Shown here: positions 33,491-41,695 of the stretch, in pieces
How positions within the stretch are numbered: position 1 is the stretch's first letter
Layout of the letters: each line of letters opens with the position of its first letter
Assembly: GCF_049673105.1 (NCBI RefSeq)
Contig: NZ_JBATXG010000023.1
Span: forward strand, 1-54,269
DNA from: Castellaniella sp049673105
GTDB taxonomy: Bacteria > Pseudomonadota > Gammaproteobacteria > Burkholderiales > Burkholderiaceae_B
Length of the DNA stretch: 54,269 nt
Direction: 5' to 3'
Made by a program: the position numbers and the translations under genes
Notes under the pieces: generated by a model
The model's input: the letters and a program-made list of their open reading frames with translations, nothing else
Told to the model about the DNA's origin: nothing
Database searches by the model: none

Positions 33491-34375
33491 TCAGCCGGCA
33501 GCCTGTTTCAGGATCGCGACGGCTTCGGCCACCCGCGGCCCCAAACCCAATATCAACAGATCGTCCACCGCGACGATGCGATCCGAGCGCGCAGCCGGCG
33601 TCAGTGCAACACCTGCCCGGCGCCTGATCGCCCCTATCCCGCCCGACGCCTCAGCCGAGGCGCTGGTCACGACGATCAACTCTGGTTGCAGCGCCGCCAT
33701 GCCTTCTGGCGACACAGGCTTGTAACCGCGCTGACCGCTCATGACATTGCGCAAACCCGCCAGAGCAAGCGTGGCGCCGGCGGCAGTCGCCTCCCCCGCC
33801 GCCATCAAGGCGCCGGTGCGGTTGACCAGCACCATGGCGCGCAGCGCCGGCGCCGGCTGCGCCTGCGCCCGATCCAGTTCGGCGCGCACGCGCTGCGCCA
33901 GCGCCAGACCCTGCTGCTGCGCACCCAGCGCCTGCGCCACCTGCTCGATGCGCCGAAACAGAGAGCCAAGCTCTGGCGCGTCAGAGACACGCTCCAGCCG
34001 CACACCCAAAGCCTGCAAACGCTGCAACACATCCGCCGGCCCGGCCTGCTCGGATGCCAGCACCAGATCCGGCCCGAGAGAAAGAATGCCTTCCAGTGGC
34101 GCCGCCCGGTAATAACCGATCCGGGGCAAACCGTCGGCCTCGGGCGGATACAGACTGGAACTGTCCACCGCCACCAAGCGCGTCCCCTGACCCAAGGCAT
34201 AAGCGATTTCGGTGATACTGCCGCCCAGCGTCACGACGCGCTGCGGCACCGGCGTCTGCGCCCGTGCGAACCAGGGCGACGCCGCCAACGCCGCCACCCC
34301 CAGGCCCAGGCCCAGCCAGCGTCGGCGCTGCGGGTCTGCCGCCACGCCGGCAGGCGTTTGGCGCTGCGCCATCAT
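33491..34375 (-). CDS. hmuT: HmuT, periplasmic heme-binding protein
   Basis: HmuT carries heme from the outer-membrane receptor to HmuUV. The 294-residue protein has a leader with twin arginines (QRRRWLGLGLGVAALAASPWFARA) and the TroA-like fold starting RVVTLGGSITEIAYALG. IGYYRAAPLEGILSLGPDLVLAS contains the tyrosine region used for heme in relatives. It overlaps hmuS by 4 bases. Confidence 0.93.
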   Translation of the reverse strand: MMAQRQTPAGVAADPQRRRWLGLGLGVAALAASPWFARAQTPVPQRVVTLGGSITEIAYALGQGTRLVAVDSSSLYPPEADGLPRIGYYRAAPLEGILSLGPDLVLASEQAGPADVLQRLQALGVRLERVSDAPELGSLFRRIEQVAQALGAQQQGLALAQRVRAELDRAQAQPAPALRAMVLVNRTGALMAAGEATAAGATLALAGLRNVMSGQRGYKPVSPEGMAALQPELIVVTSASAEASGGIGAIRRRAGVALTPAARSDRIVAVDDLLILGLGPRVAEAVAILKQAAG

Positions 34376-35418
34376 GCGGCCAGGGGCTGAGCGCAGTACC
34401 CCGTCAGCAGACGGCGCCAACTGGCCAGTTCCGGCACGCCAGGCTTGCGCGCACCAAAGAACTGCACGACCATCTCGCCCGTCGTCGTGAAACATTCCAG
34501 CGAGGTCACCCAACCGTCGGACGTGGGCCGGTTGACGATCCAGGTCTCGGCGATCGCCGTCGTATCCAGATGCAGATTGAAATGCGGTTCCAGAATATTC
34601 AGCCAGGGACCGGCACGCATGATACGGGCGATCGGCCCCGAATGAATCTGGACGATGCCGCGATTGCCGACAAAGCACATAAAGGGAATCGCCTGCGCCG
34701 CGACATCATTGATCACGCGCTCGGCCAGATCGTTGGAGACCCGTTGAGCCAGGTCCTCGCCCGCACCGCGCAAGGCGGTCAGGCGATCGATCTGGTGCTT
34801 GCGCAACAAGCCATGAAATTCATGCGTATCCTGCATCGCCAGCCAGTCCCCCCGCAGCGCCTCGGGCGCCACCGTGACGGGGGTCGCCTCGGGCGGCGGC
34901 AGTTCACCATATTCCGGCCAGGCGGGATCAGGGTCCAGGAACCGGTTGACCAGCGCCTCATACGCAGCGCGATCCGTTTCCTCGGTCACATAGACTTTGT
35001 GCAAGGCCCCGCCGGCGCGGTCGAAAAACTGCAGGCTGTCGCGCCCGCCTTCTTGCACGGCCCAGACGCTGCCCCAGATATTGAAGAACAGACGCAAGTC
35101 GATATCCGGCCCCAGGGCGATACCCATGGATTTGCCGGCGCGCACGTCCTCGTAGCGACCGTGGCGCTCGTGCACCGCCCACTGATTACGGGTCAGGGCC
35201 ATCACACGGCCCAAAACACCCAGCTCTTTCAGGATGTCCTGGGCAGGCTCTTTCAGCCGCCGCGCCCGGATGCCGCCGCAACCGGCGGCCACCAAGGCCA
35301 GTTCGGGCACGTCCAGACGGTCTGCGATGGCGCGGATCCGCGCCTTGGGTTCGGCAGCCCGGATTTGCTCAACTGCATCACGCAAGGCCTGCGCCTGGGA
35401 TTCAAGGGGGAAATTCAT
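34372..35418 (-). CDS. hmuS: HmuS/HemS-type cytoplasmic heme protein
   Basis: HemS-family proteins bind imported heme and either store it or break it down. The 348-residue protein has the two repeated halves of the family (about 25-170 and 195-335), including NQWAVHERHGRYEDV and the second-half VGNRGIVQIHSGP, LNILEPHFNLHLD. It lies 46 bases after hmuR and overlaps hmuT. Confidence 0.93.
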   Translation of the reverse strand: MNFPLESQAQALRDAVEQIRAAEPKARIRAIADRLDVPELALVAAGCGGIRARRLKEPAQDILKELGVLGRVMALTRNQWAVHERHGRYEDVRAGKSMGIALGPDIDLRLFFNIWGSVWAVQEGGRDSLQFFDRAGGALHKVYVTEETDRAAYEALVNRFLDPDPAWPEYGELPPPEATPVTVAPEALRGDWLAMQDTHEFHGLLRKHQIDRLTALRGAGEDLAQRVSNDLAERVINDVAAQAIPFMCFVGNRGIVQIHSGPIARIMRAGPWLNILEPHFNLHLDTTAIAETWIVNRPTSDGWVTSLECFTTTGEMVVQFFGARKPGVPELASWRRLLTGYCAQPLAA

Positions 35419-35464
35419 CGCTTAGATTCCTATGATGATAAAAAGAAAGCTGTCCGCGCAGCAC

Positions 35465-37762
35465 TCAATACTGATACGACACGGATAGCCGCAGGCTGCG
35501 GCCCGGCTGGGTGTACCAATCGATGGGGCGCGCCGTCGACCGACCGCCGCTGGATTTCCAGTAATCGTCCGGCACATCCAGCGCATTCCAGTATTTCTTG
35601 TCGAACAGATTGAGTACCCCGGCCTGTACCCGCAGCCCCTTGACGGCGGCAGGCGTCCACCAGGCGTTCAGATCCATGACGCCGTAGCCCGGCGCTTGAA
35701 AGTCAGCCTGAGGATCGGCCACCTGCGTGCGCCGCCGCGCCAGCGTGGAAACCGCTTCCGCACCCCATTGCGGCGTCCGGTAGCCCAGCGCCACGATGGC
35801 CTTGAGCGGCGCGACGGAATTCAAGTACTGATCGGCATCCAGATCGCGGCCCTGCGTCCAGGCCAGCGCGCCGCGCGTGAACCAGTGCGTATCGAAATCC
35901 CAATGCCCCGACAGCTCCACGCCGTAGATCCGCACCCTGGCGCGGTTGACCGTGCCTGTCACCCCCTGGGGATAGACTCCGTCCCAAGCGGGGTTCCATC
36001 CGGCGGAGCCGGCGGACAGCGCCACCGCGTCGATGTAGTCGCGATAGCGATTGTCGAAAAAGCTCAGGCGCCCGCCCCGCGCCGAATCGCCCGCCTCGAC
36101 GCCCAGCTCATAGCCATGACTGATCTCTGGTTTCAGATCGGGATTGCCGACACGCAGATACGAACCCGGCGCGCCATAGTTCAGGTAGAGCTGGGATGCG
36201 GACGGGGCCTTGTAGCCGTAGCCGTAACGCGCATAAAAGGACAAGGCCTCGCGCGGACGGTAGGTCGCCATCAGGGACGGCGAGACGCGCTGGCCGCTGC
36301 TGGCCTCCAGGCGGGTCACGCCCGCGTTGGGATTGCTCGCATAATCACCGCCGCTTTGCGGCGATTGCCGGTAGGCGTCATAGCGCAAAGACGGCGTCAG
36401 GGCATAGCGCCCCTGCGCCCACGAAATCTCGTTCTGCGCCCAGATCGCCCATTGCCGGCCTTTCACTTCCGGCATATCGGCCTGATTGGTGTGCAGAAAC
36501 TCGCAGCTCCGGGGCCCCATGGGCGACCCCGGCGGCAAAACGGCAGGGCAATTGTCATAGCCGCCGGAATACTGTCTGTTCTGGTTTTCGATCCAGTCCA
36601 CACCCACCGACCAGTGCTGCTGCACTACCCCGGAAATCAGGGTGCCGTCCCACTGGCTGAGCAGGCCGTAGTTCGTCTCCTCGACCGAATTGCTGCGTCC
36701 ATAGGGTCCATAGGGATACTGATAGCCGAACATGGCGCCAAAGGGATTCGTTCCCCGCGCATCGGGACGACGCACCGCATCCATCCCGCCTTCATGGCGG
36801 CTGCGCTGCCAATACAGTTTGATCTCTCCGTTCTGGATGGCGGCGTTGGGCGCCTGTGCATGAAAACCGTAGGACAACACGGCCCGCTTGCGGGAATCCT
36901 GTTCAAAGCCATGATTGCTGCCCTGCAGGAATGCGGTGCCGGCCCCTTGCTCGAACAGCCGTTGCGTGTCGCTATCGCGTTCGAATAGTTCACCGCTCAG
37001 GCCCAGGCGGTGCTCGGCGGTGAGGTCATGCTGCAGCTTGGCCTGTACGCTGCGCTGGGTGTAGGCCAAGGGGTCCGGCTGCTCGCGCGCGGCCCCCAAT
37101 CCACCCACCTTGCCCTGATTCTGCAGCTCATGCCCCCGGCGCCAGGCGGTCTGCACCAGCCACCGGGTATCCCCCTGCCCCAGACGGCCAGCCAAAGCGA
37201 GCGCCCCGCCCTGACTGTCGTCGGCGCCATCCACACTGCCCTTGAGCAGAGCGCCGAAATCCCGCCCGGAGGACAGCAAATCATCTGGATCCAGCGTACG
37301 CAGATTCAGATACCCAATCAGGGCGCTGGACCGGCTGCCAGCCGTGCCCCGCACCAGATCAATGCGGGACAGGCTATTGAAATCAATGGTGTTCAAGCCC
37401 CCCTTTTCCCCCCTGGAGCCATCCGTCAGCCAGGGAACCCGAATACCGTCCACGCGGGTCACGACGCGATCGCCATCCTGTCCGCGCACATTGATGCTGT
37501 TGGACTCGCGGCTGAAATTGACCCCAGGATCCCCCCGGCGGGAAAGATCTTCCCAACTGTCGATGCCGCGCTGATCAAGCGCATCCCGATCGATGAGCTC
37601 GGCTCCCTGCAGCGGGGCCGGCGCGCTGCGCCCTTCCACTCGCAGCGGACTCAGGACCGGAATCTCGGTCGCAGGATGTTGCCTGGGCGGCGTCTGCGCC
37701 AGCCCGGCCTGCACGAACAGCGCCAGGCAGATCCCCATGCATATCGGTGTTCTATGTGTCAT
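35465..37762 (-). CDS. hmuR: TonB-dependent heme receptor
   Basis: This 765-residue outer-membrane receptor has a signal peptide (ending GLAQ), a plug with NVRGQDGDRVVTRVDG and RIDLVRGTAGSRSSALIG, and a barrel with the heme-receptor elements YGYKAPSASQLYLNYG and NPDLKPEISHGYELGVE (the FRAP/NPDL region), ending LSVSYQY. ATG 37762 is preferred to the TTG two codons upstream. A Fur box lies about 33 bases upstream of the ATG. Extracytoplasmic sigma/anti-sigma genes, often beside Bordetella heme receptors, are absent here. Confidence 0.92.
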   Translation of the reverse strand: MTHRTPICMGICLALFVQAGLAQTPPRQHPATEIPVLSPLRVEGRSAPAPLQGAELIDRDALDQRGIDSWEDLSRRGDPGVNFSRESNSINVRGQDGDRVVTRVDGIRVPWLTDGSRGEKGGLNTIDFNSLSRIDLVRGTAGSRSSALIGYLNLRTLDPDDLLSSGRDFGALLKGSVDGADDSQGGALALAGRLGQGDTRWLVQTAWRRGHELQNQGKVGGLGAAREQPDPLAYTQRSVQAKLQHDLTAEHRLGLSGELFERDSDTQRLFEQGAGTAFLQGSNHGFEQDSRKRAVLSYGFHAQAPNAAIQNGEIKLYWQRSRHEGGMDAVRRPDARGTNPFGAMFGYQYPYGPYGRSNSVEETNYGLLSQWDGTLISGVVQQHWSVGVDWIENQNRQYSGGYDNCPAVLPPGSPMGPRSCEFLHTNQADMPEVKGRQWAIWAQNEISWAQGRYALTPSLRYDAYRQSPQSGGDYASNPNAGVTRLEASSGQRVSPSLMATYRPREALSFYARYGYGYKAPSASQLYLNYGAPGSYLRVGNPDLKPEISHGYELGVEAGDSARGGRLSFFDNRYRDYIDAVALSAGSAGWNPAWDGVYPQGVTGTVNRARVRIYGVELSGHWDFDTHWFTRGALAWTQGRDLDADQYLNSVAPLKAIVALGYRTPQWGAEAVSTLARRRTQVADPQADFQAPGYGVMDLNAWWTPAAVKGLRVQAGVLNLFDKKYWNALDVPDDYWKSSGGRSTARPIDWYTQPGRSLRLSVSYQY

Positions 37763-37794
37763 GCTCAACCATTAATTCAAATTGTTTTGAGTTC

Positions 37795-37813
37795 GAGAAT
37801 GATAATAGTTCTT
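37795..37813 (-). promoter_or_regulatory. Fur box upstream of hmuR
   Basis: GAGAATGATAATAGTTCTT matches the 19-bp Fur consensus GATAATGATAATCATTATC at 14 positions. It lies 33 bases before the hmuR ATG in an AT-rich stretch unlike the surrounding GC-rich DNA. Iron-loaded Fur should repress the heme operon. Confidence 0.82.
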
Positions 37814-37867
37814 ATTTTAAATATCAACATAGATTGTAAGGTCAAACCAAAAAAGGTGGCGCGCATG

Positions 37868-37907
37868 CAAAACGGCAGAGGCCGCCCGAAGGGGCGGCCT
37901 CTGCCGT
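37868..37907 (-). terminator. terminator after ilvC
   Basis: A perfect 16-bp stem (37872-37887 with 37892-37907) around a 4-base loop is followed on the minus strand by TTTTGC. It lies 22 bases past the ilvC stop and isolates the Fur-controlled promoter from the ilv operon. Confidence 0.85.
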
Positions 37908-37928
37908 ACTGAGAACCGGAACTGAGGA

Positions 37929-38945
37929 TCAGTTCTTGGACTGGTCCACCAGCTTGTTTGCCGCGATCCAAGGCATCATGGCGCGCAGCTTGCTGCCGAC
38001 CTGCTCGATCTGGGATTCCGCATTGATGCGGCGGCGGGACGTCAGTTCCGGCGCGCCGGCGGCGTGTTCCAGGATGAAGTTCTTGGCATAGACGCCGGAC
38101 TGGATGTCGGCCAGGCACCGACGCATCGCGGCACGGGTGTCGTCGGTCACCACGCGCGGGCCGGTAACGTATTCGCCGTATTCCGCGTTGTTGGAGATCG
38201 AGTAGTTCATGTTGGCGATGCCGCCTTCGTAGATCAGATCCACGATCAGCTTCAGTTCGTGCAGGCACTCGAAGTAGGCCATTTCCGGCGCGTAACCGGC
38301 TTCGACCAGAGTTTCAAAACCGGCCTTGATCAGCTCGACGGTACCGCCGCACAGCACGGCCTGTTCGCCGAACAAGTCGGTTTCGGTTTCTTCGCGGAAG
38401 TTGGTTTCGATGATGCCGGCACGACCGCCGCCATTGCCCATGGCGTAGGACAGAGCCAGGTCACGGGCCTTGCCGGACACGTCTTGATGCACGGCGATCA
38501 GGTGCGGCACGCCGCCACCCTGGGTATAGGTGTTGCGCACGGTATGGCCGGGGGCCTTGGGGGCGATCATGATGACGTCGATATCGGCACGCGGCACGAC
38601 CTGACCGTAATGCACGTTGAAACCGTGGGCGAATGCCAGCGCGGCGCCCGGCTTCAGGTTGGCCTCGACGGCGTTGCGGTAGACGGCGGCGATGTTTTCA
38701 TCGGGCAGCAGCATCATGACCACGTCGGCGCCCTTGACGGCGTCGGCGACTTCCTTGACGGCCAAGCCGGCGTTTTCAGCCTTTTTCCAGGACGCGCCGC
38801 CTTTGCGCAGGCCGACAGTGACATTCACACCGGATTCGTGCAGGTTCAGCGCATGGGCGTGGCCCTGGGAACCGTAGCCGATGATGGCAACCTGCTTGCC
38901 TTTGATCAGGGACAGGTCGCAGTCTTTGTCATAGAAAACTTTCAT
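37929..38945 (-). CDS. ilvC: Ketol-acid reductoisomerase
   Basis: IlvC makes the dihydroxy acid precursors of valine and isoleucine using NADPH and magnesium. The 338-residue class I enzyme has the dinucleotide fold GYGSQGHAHALNLHESG (about 24-40), MIAPKAPGHTVR and ETDLFGEQAVLCGG, with the metal-binding acidic residues, and FECLHELKLIVDLIYEGG. It is the third gene of the ilvBNC operon. Confidence 0.97.
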   Translation of the reverse strand: MKVFYDKDCDLSLIKGKQVAIIGYGSQGHAHALNLHESGVNVTVGLRKGGASWKKAENAGLAVKEVADAVKGADVVMMLLPDENIAAVYRNAVEANLKPGAALAFAHGFNVHYGQVVPRADIDVIMIAPKAPGHTVRNTYTQGGGVPHLIAVHQDVSGKARDLALSYAMGNGGGRAGIIETNFREETETDLFGEQAVLCGGTVELIKAGFETLVEAGYAPEMAYFECLHELKLIVDLIYEGGIANMNYSISNNAEYGEYVTGPRVVTDDTRAAMRRCLADIQSGVYAKNFILEHAAGAPELTSRRRINAESQIEQVGSKLRAMMPWIAANKLVDQSKN

Positions 38946-39016
38946 GTTGAAACTCCAATGTCTTTAATTCTGAAATGAGAGGTTAGGTACAGCCGGGATG
39001 AGGCGGGGCACGAGAC

Positions 39017-39508
39017 TTACAACTTCAGGACGCGTTCGCCGCGACCTATCCCGGATACGCCGGTACGGACGGTTTCCAGGATGGCGCTGCGGTCCAGCGC
39101 GCCGATGAAAGCGGCGATCTTGTCCTGCACGCCGGTCAGCTCGATGGTGTAGGTCTTGTCGGTCACATCGATGATGCGCCCGCGGAAAATTTCCGCCATG
39201 CGCTTCATTTCGTCGCGTTCCTTGCCGACGGCGCGCACCTTGATGAGCATCAGCTCGCGTTCGACGTGCGGGCCTTCGGACAGGTCCACGACCTTGACCA
39301 CGTCCACCAGACGATTCAGGTGCTTGGTGATCTGCTCGATGATCTCGTCGGAGCCGACCGTCACGATGGTCATGCGCGACAAGGTGGAGTCTTCGGTGGG
39401 GGCTACGGTCAGGGTTTCGATGTTGTAGCCGCGCGCCGAAAACAGGCCGACCACGCGGGACAGCGCGCCGGGTTCGTTTTCCAGCAAAACGGAAATCACG
39501 TGTTTCAT
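39017..39508 (-). CDS. ilvN: Acetolactate synthase small subunit
   Basis: This is the regulatory subunit (also named ilvH) that gives valine feedback to the large subunit. The 163-residue protein has an N-terminal ACT domain (MKHVISVLLENEPGALSRVVGLFSARGYNI...) and the usual C-terminal domain (about 80-160). It starts 10 bases after ilvB with GGGGAT as ribosome binding site. Confidence 0.96.
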   Translation of the reverse strand: MKHVISVLLENEPGALSRVVGLFSARGYNIETLTVAPTEDSTLSRMTIVTVGSDEIIEQITKHLNRLVDVVKVVDLSEGPHVERELMLIKVRAVGKERDEMKRMAEIFRGRIIDVTDKTYTIELTGVQDKIAAFIGALDRSAILETVRTGVSGIGRGERVLKL

Positions 39509-39518
39509 GGTTATCCCC

Positions 39519-41243
39519 TCACAGATCCTCGGCGCCCAGCAACATTTCCGTCAACCCGCGGCCAGCTTTGACCATGGGCCAGACGTTCTCGGTCTGATCC
39601 GTAATGAAGTCCATGAATACCAGGCGGTCCTTATATTTCGTGAAGGCCTCGCGCAGGGCGGGTTCGACGTCGGCTGGCTTGTCGATGCGCATGCCCACGT
39701 GACCGTAGCTTTCAACCAGCTTGACGAAATCCGGCAGGGCATCGACATAGGATTCGGAGTAACGCGAACCATATTCGATCTGCTGCCATTGGCGCACCAT
39801 ACCCAGGTAACGGTTGTTCAGGCACAGGACCTTGGGCGTCAGGTGATACTGTTTGCAGGTGGACAGTTCCTGGATGTTCATCTGGATCGAGCCTTCGCCG
39901 GTGATGACGGCGACGTCGCGGTCCGGATTGGCCATCTGCACCCCCATGGCGTAGGGCAGACCCACGCCCATGGTGCCCAGGCCGCCGGAATTGATCCAGC
40001 GGCGCGGTTCCGGGAAGGGATAGTACTGGGCCGCCCACATCTGGTGCTGCCCCACGTCGGATGTGACGAACGCCTGACCACGCGTGACTTCCCACAGTTT
40101 CTGCACCACGTACTGGGGCTTGATCAACGTGTCGGAATTTTCGTAATCCAGGCATTTGCGCCCGCGCCAGGTTTCGATCTGCTGCCACCAGGCGTCCAGA
40201 CGGCCTTCCTTGGCCCCCTGCTCTGCCAGCGACTGCGCATACAGACCCAGCATATCCTGCAGCACGTCGCGCACGTCGCCGACGATGGGCACGTCCACCC
40301 GCACCCGCTTGGAAATCGACGACGGGTCGATGTCCACGTGGATGATCTTGTGGGCGACCTGGGCGAAATGTTTGGGATTGCCGATCACGCGGTCATCGAA
40401 ACGCGCGCCGATGGCCAGCAGCACGTCGCAGTTCTGCATGGACATATTGGCTTCGTAGGTGCCGTGCATGCCGGGCATGCCCACGAATTTTTCATCCGTG
40501 CCGGGCAAAGCCCCCAGCCCCATCAGGGTGGTGGTGCACGGCGCCCCGGTCATGCGCACCAATTTGCGCAATTCGTCGGCGGCATCGGCCAGCACGACCC
40601 CGCCGCCCGCATAGATCATGGGGCGCTCGGCAGCCAGCAGCATCTGCACGGCCTTCTTGATCTGCCCCTGATGGCCTTTGGTGACCGGCGCGTAGGAGCG
40701 CAACTGCGTCGGACCGCGCTTGGGCGTGTATTTGCAGGTCGCCACCGAAATGTCTTTGGGAATGTCCACCAGCACCGGGCCGGGACGACCGGATCGCGCG
40801 ATATAAAAGGCGCGGCGCATGGTTTCGGCCAGATCCTTGACGTCGCGCACCAGGAAATTGTGTTTGACGCAGGGCCGTGTGATGCCCACCGTGTCGCATT
40901 CCTGGAACGCATCCTCGCCAATCGCGTGCGTAGGCACCTGACCGCTGATGATGACCATGGGGATCGAGTCCATGTAGGCCGTGGCGATGCCGGTCACGGC
41001 ATTGGTCACGCCCGGACCGCTGGTCACCAGGCACACACCAGTTTTATCCGAGGATCGGGAATAAGCATCCGCTGCGTGAACGGCAGCTTGCTCGTGTCGC
41101 ACGAGGACGTGCTGAAATGTGTCTTGCTTGTAGATCGCGTCGTAGATGTAGAGGACGGCACCGCCTGGGTAGCCAAACACATGGTCTACGCCTTCCTCGA
41201 TCAGACAACGCACGACGATGTCGGCGCCATTGAGTTCCATCAT
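39519..41243 (-). CDS. ilvB: Acetolactate synthase large subunit
   Basis: This thiamine-diphosphate enzyme condenses pyruvate (or with 2-oxobutyrate) in the first step of branched-chain synthesis; the gene is often named ilvI. The 574-residue protein shows the catalytic glutamate in LVRHEQAAVHAADAYSR, GPGVTNAVTGIATAY and the cofactor motif GEGSIQMN ... LCLNNRYLGMV. AAGGAA precedes the ATG. A leader of about 300 bases with a terminator-like hairpin precedes it. Confidence 0.97.
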   Translation of the reverse strand: MMELNGADIVVRCLIEEGVDHVFGYPGGAVLYIYDAIYKQDTFQHVLVRHEQAAVHAADAYSRSSDKTGVCLVTSGPGVTNAVTGIATAYMDSIPMVIISGQVPTHAIGEDAFQECDTVGITRPCVKHNFLVRDVKDLAETMRRAFYIARSGRPGPVLVDIPKDISVATCKYTPKRGPTQLRSYAPVTKGHQGQIKKAVQMLLAAERPMIYAGGGVVLADAADELRKLVRMTGAPCTTTLMGLGALPGTDEKFVGMPGMHGTYEANMSMQNCDVLLAIGARFDDRVIGNPKHFAQVAHKIIHVDIDPSSISKRVRVDVPIVGDVRDVLQDMLGLYAQSLAEQGAKEGRLDAWWQQIETWRGRKCLDYENSDTLIKPQYVVQKLWEVTRGQAFVTSDVGQHQMWAAQYYPFPEPRRWINSGGLGTMGVGLPYAMGVQMANPDRDVAVITGEGSIQMNIQELSTCKQYHLTPKVLCLNNRYLGMVRQWQQIEYGSRYSESYVDALPDFVKLVESYGHVGMRIDKPADVEPALREAFTKYKDRLVFMDFITDQTENVWPMVKAGRGLTEMLLGAEDL

Positions 41244-41552
41244 GGATTCCTTTCGTAACCTGCGTCATGCACCAAGCGGCCTATCGACAGCCAGGACCAG
41301 TACTGGAGATCCGCAACATGATCCGACGCTTGACGATTCACGGAATCGCTTTGCCCGGACACATCGGGGAACCAGCCTGCGCCCCTTGGCACAAGACACT
41401 CGCGCCATCGGGCGCAGTGTGTTGGAAATGGACGCCCCGGACCACGCTTGTGGCGCATCCTGGAGCATAAAAACGGCAGACGAAAAAAACCGGGTGTGTG
41501 ACCCGGGGGTTCGCCACATCAACCAGCCCTGATGCGGGGTGGCGGAACGGCT
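41244..41552 (-). promoter_or_regulatory. ilvB leader, about 300 bases
   Basis: The stretch between the predicted start site and ilvB holds no conserved gene. It contains two hairpins close to the promoter (see the attenuator entry) and then about 230 bases with no clear structure by eye. Short reading frames across it lack a run of Leu, Val and Ile codons before the terminator, so classical leader-peptide attenuation is not obvious. A structured leader such as the ilvH-type RNA motif is possible. Confidence 0.5.
41483..41544 (-). promoter_or_regulatory. hairpin pair with terminator in the ilvB leader (attenuator candidate)
   Basis: Read on the minus strand, a first hairpin pairs CGCCAC with GTGGCG and CATCA with TGATG (41512-41544). 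It is followed at once by a terminator, CCGGGT-CACAC-ACCCGG (41490-41506), with seven T residues (41483-41489). The terminator lies about 40-60 bases after the predicted start and would stop transcription well before ilvB unless relieved. Confidence 0.7.
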
Positions 41553-41581
41553 AATTTACCGCGTTGCAACATAGGCTGCAA
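41553..41581 (-). promoter_or_regulatory. sigma70 promoter of ilvBNC
   Basis: On the minus strand TTGCAG (41581-41576) and TAAATT (41558-41553) are separated by exactly 17 bp. Transcription would start near 41546, just ahead of the leader hairpins. Confidence 0.6.
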
Positions 41582-41695
41582 GCGACGGCGCCGGAAACCT
41601 CCCATCCGCACAACGCCGTGTATCGCAAAACCCCACCGAAGCCCCAGGACTTTCTATACTGCGATCACTGCCCTGCGCTGGATTTCAGGCTCCGC

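Noticed and set aside
39507..41258. 583-codon open frame antisense to ilvB
   Set aside because: Same reason: low-complexity translation opposite a fully conserved acetolactate synthase.
41265..41522. 85-codon minus-strand frame in the ilv leader with a Val-Leu-Val-Leu-Ala-Val stretch
   Set aside because: The stretch comes about 200 bases after the terminator, so it cannot drive attenuation there; the rest is not protein-like.
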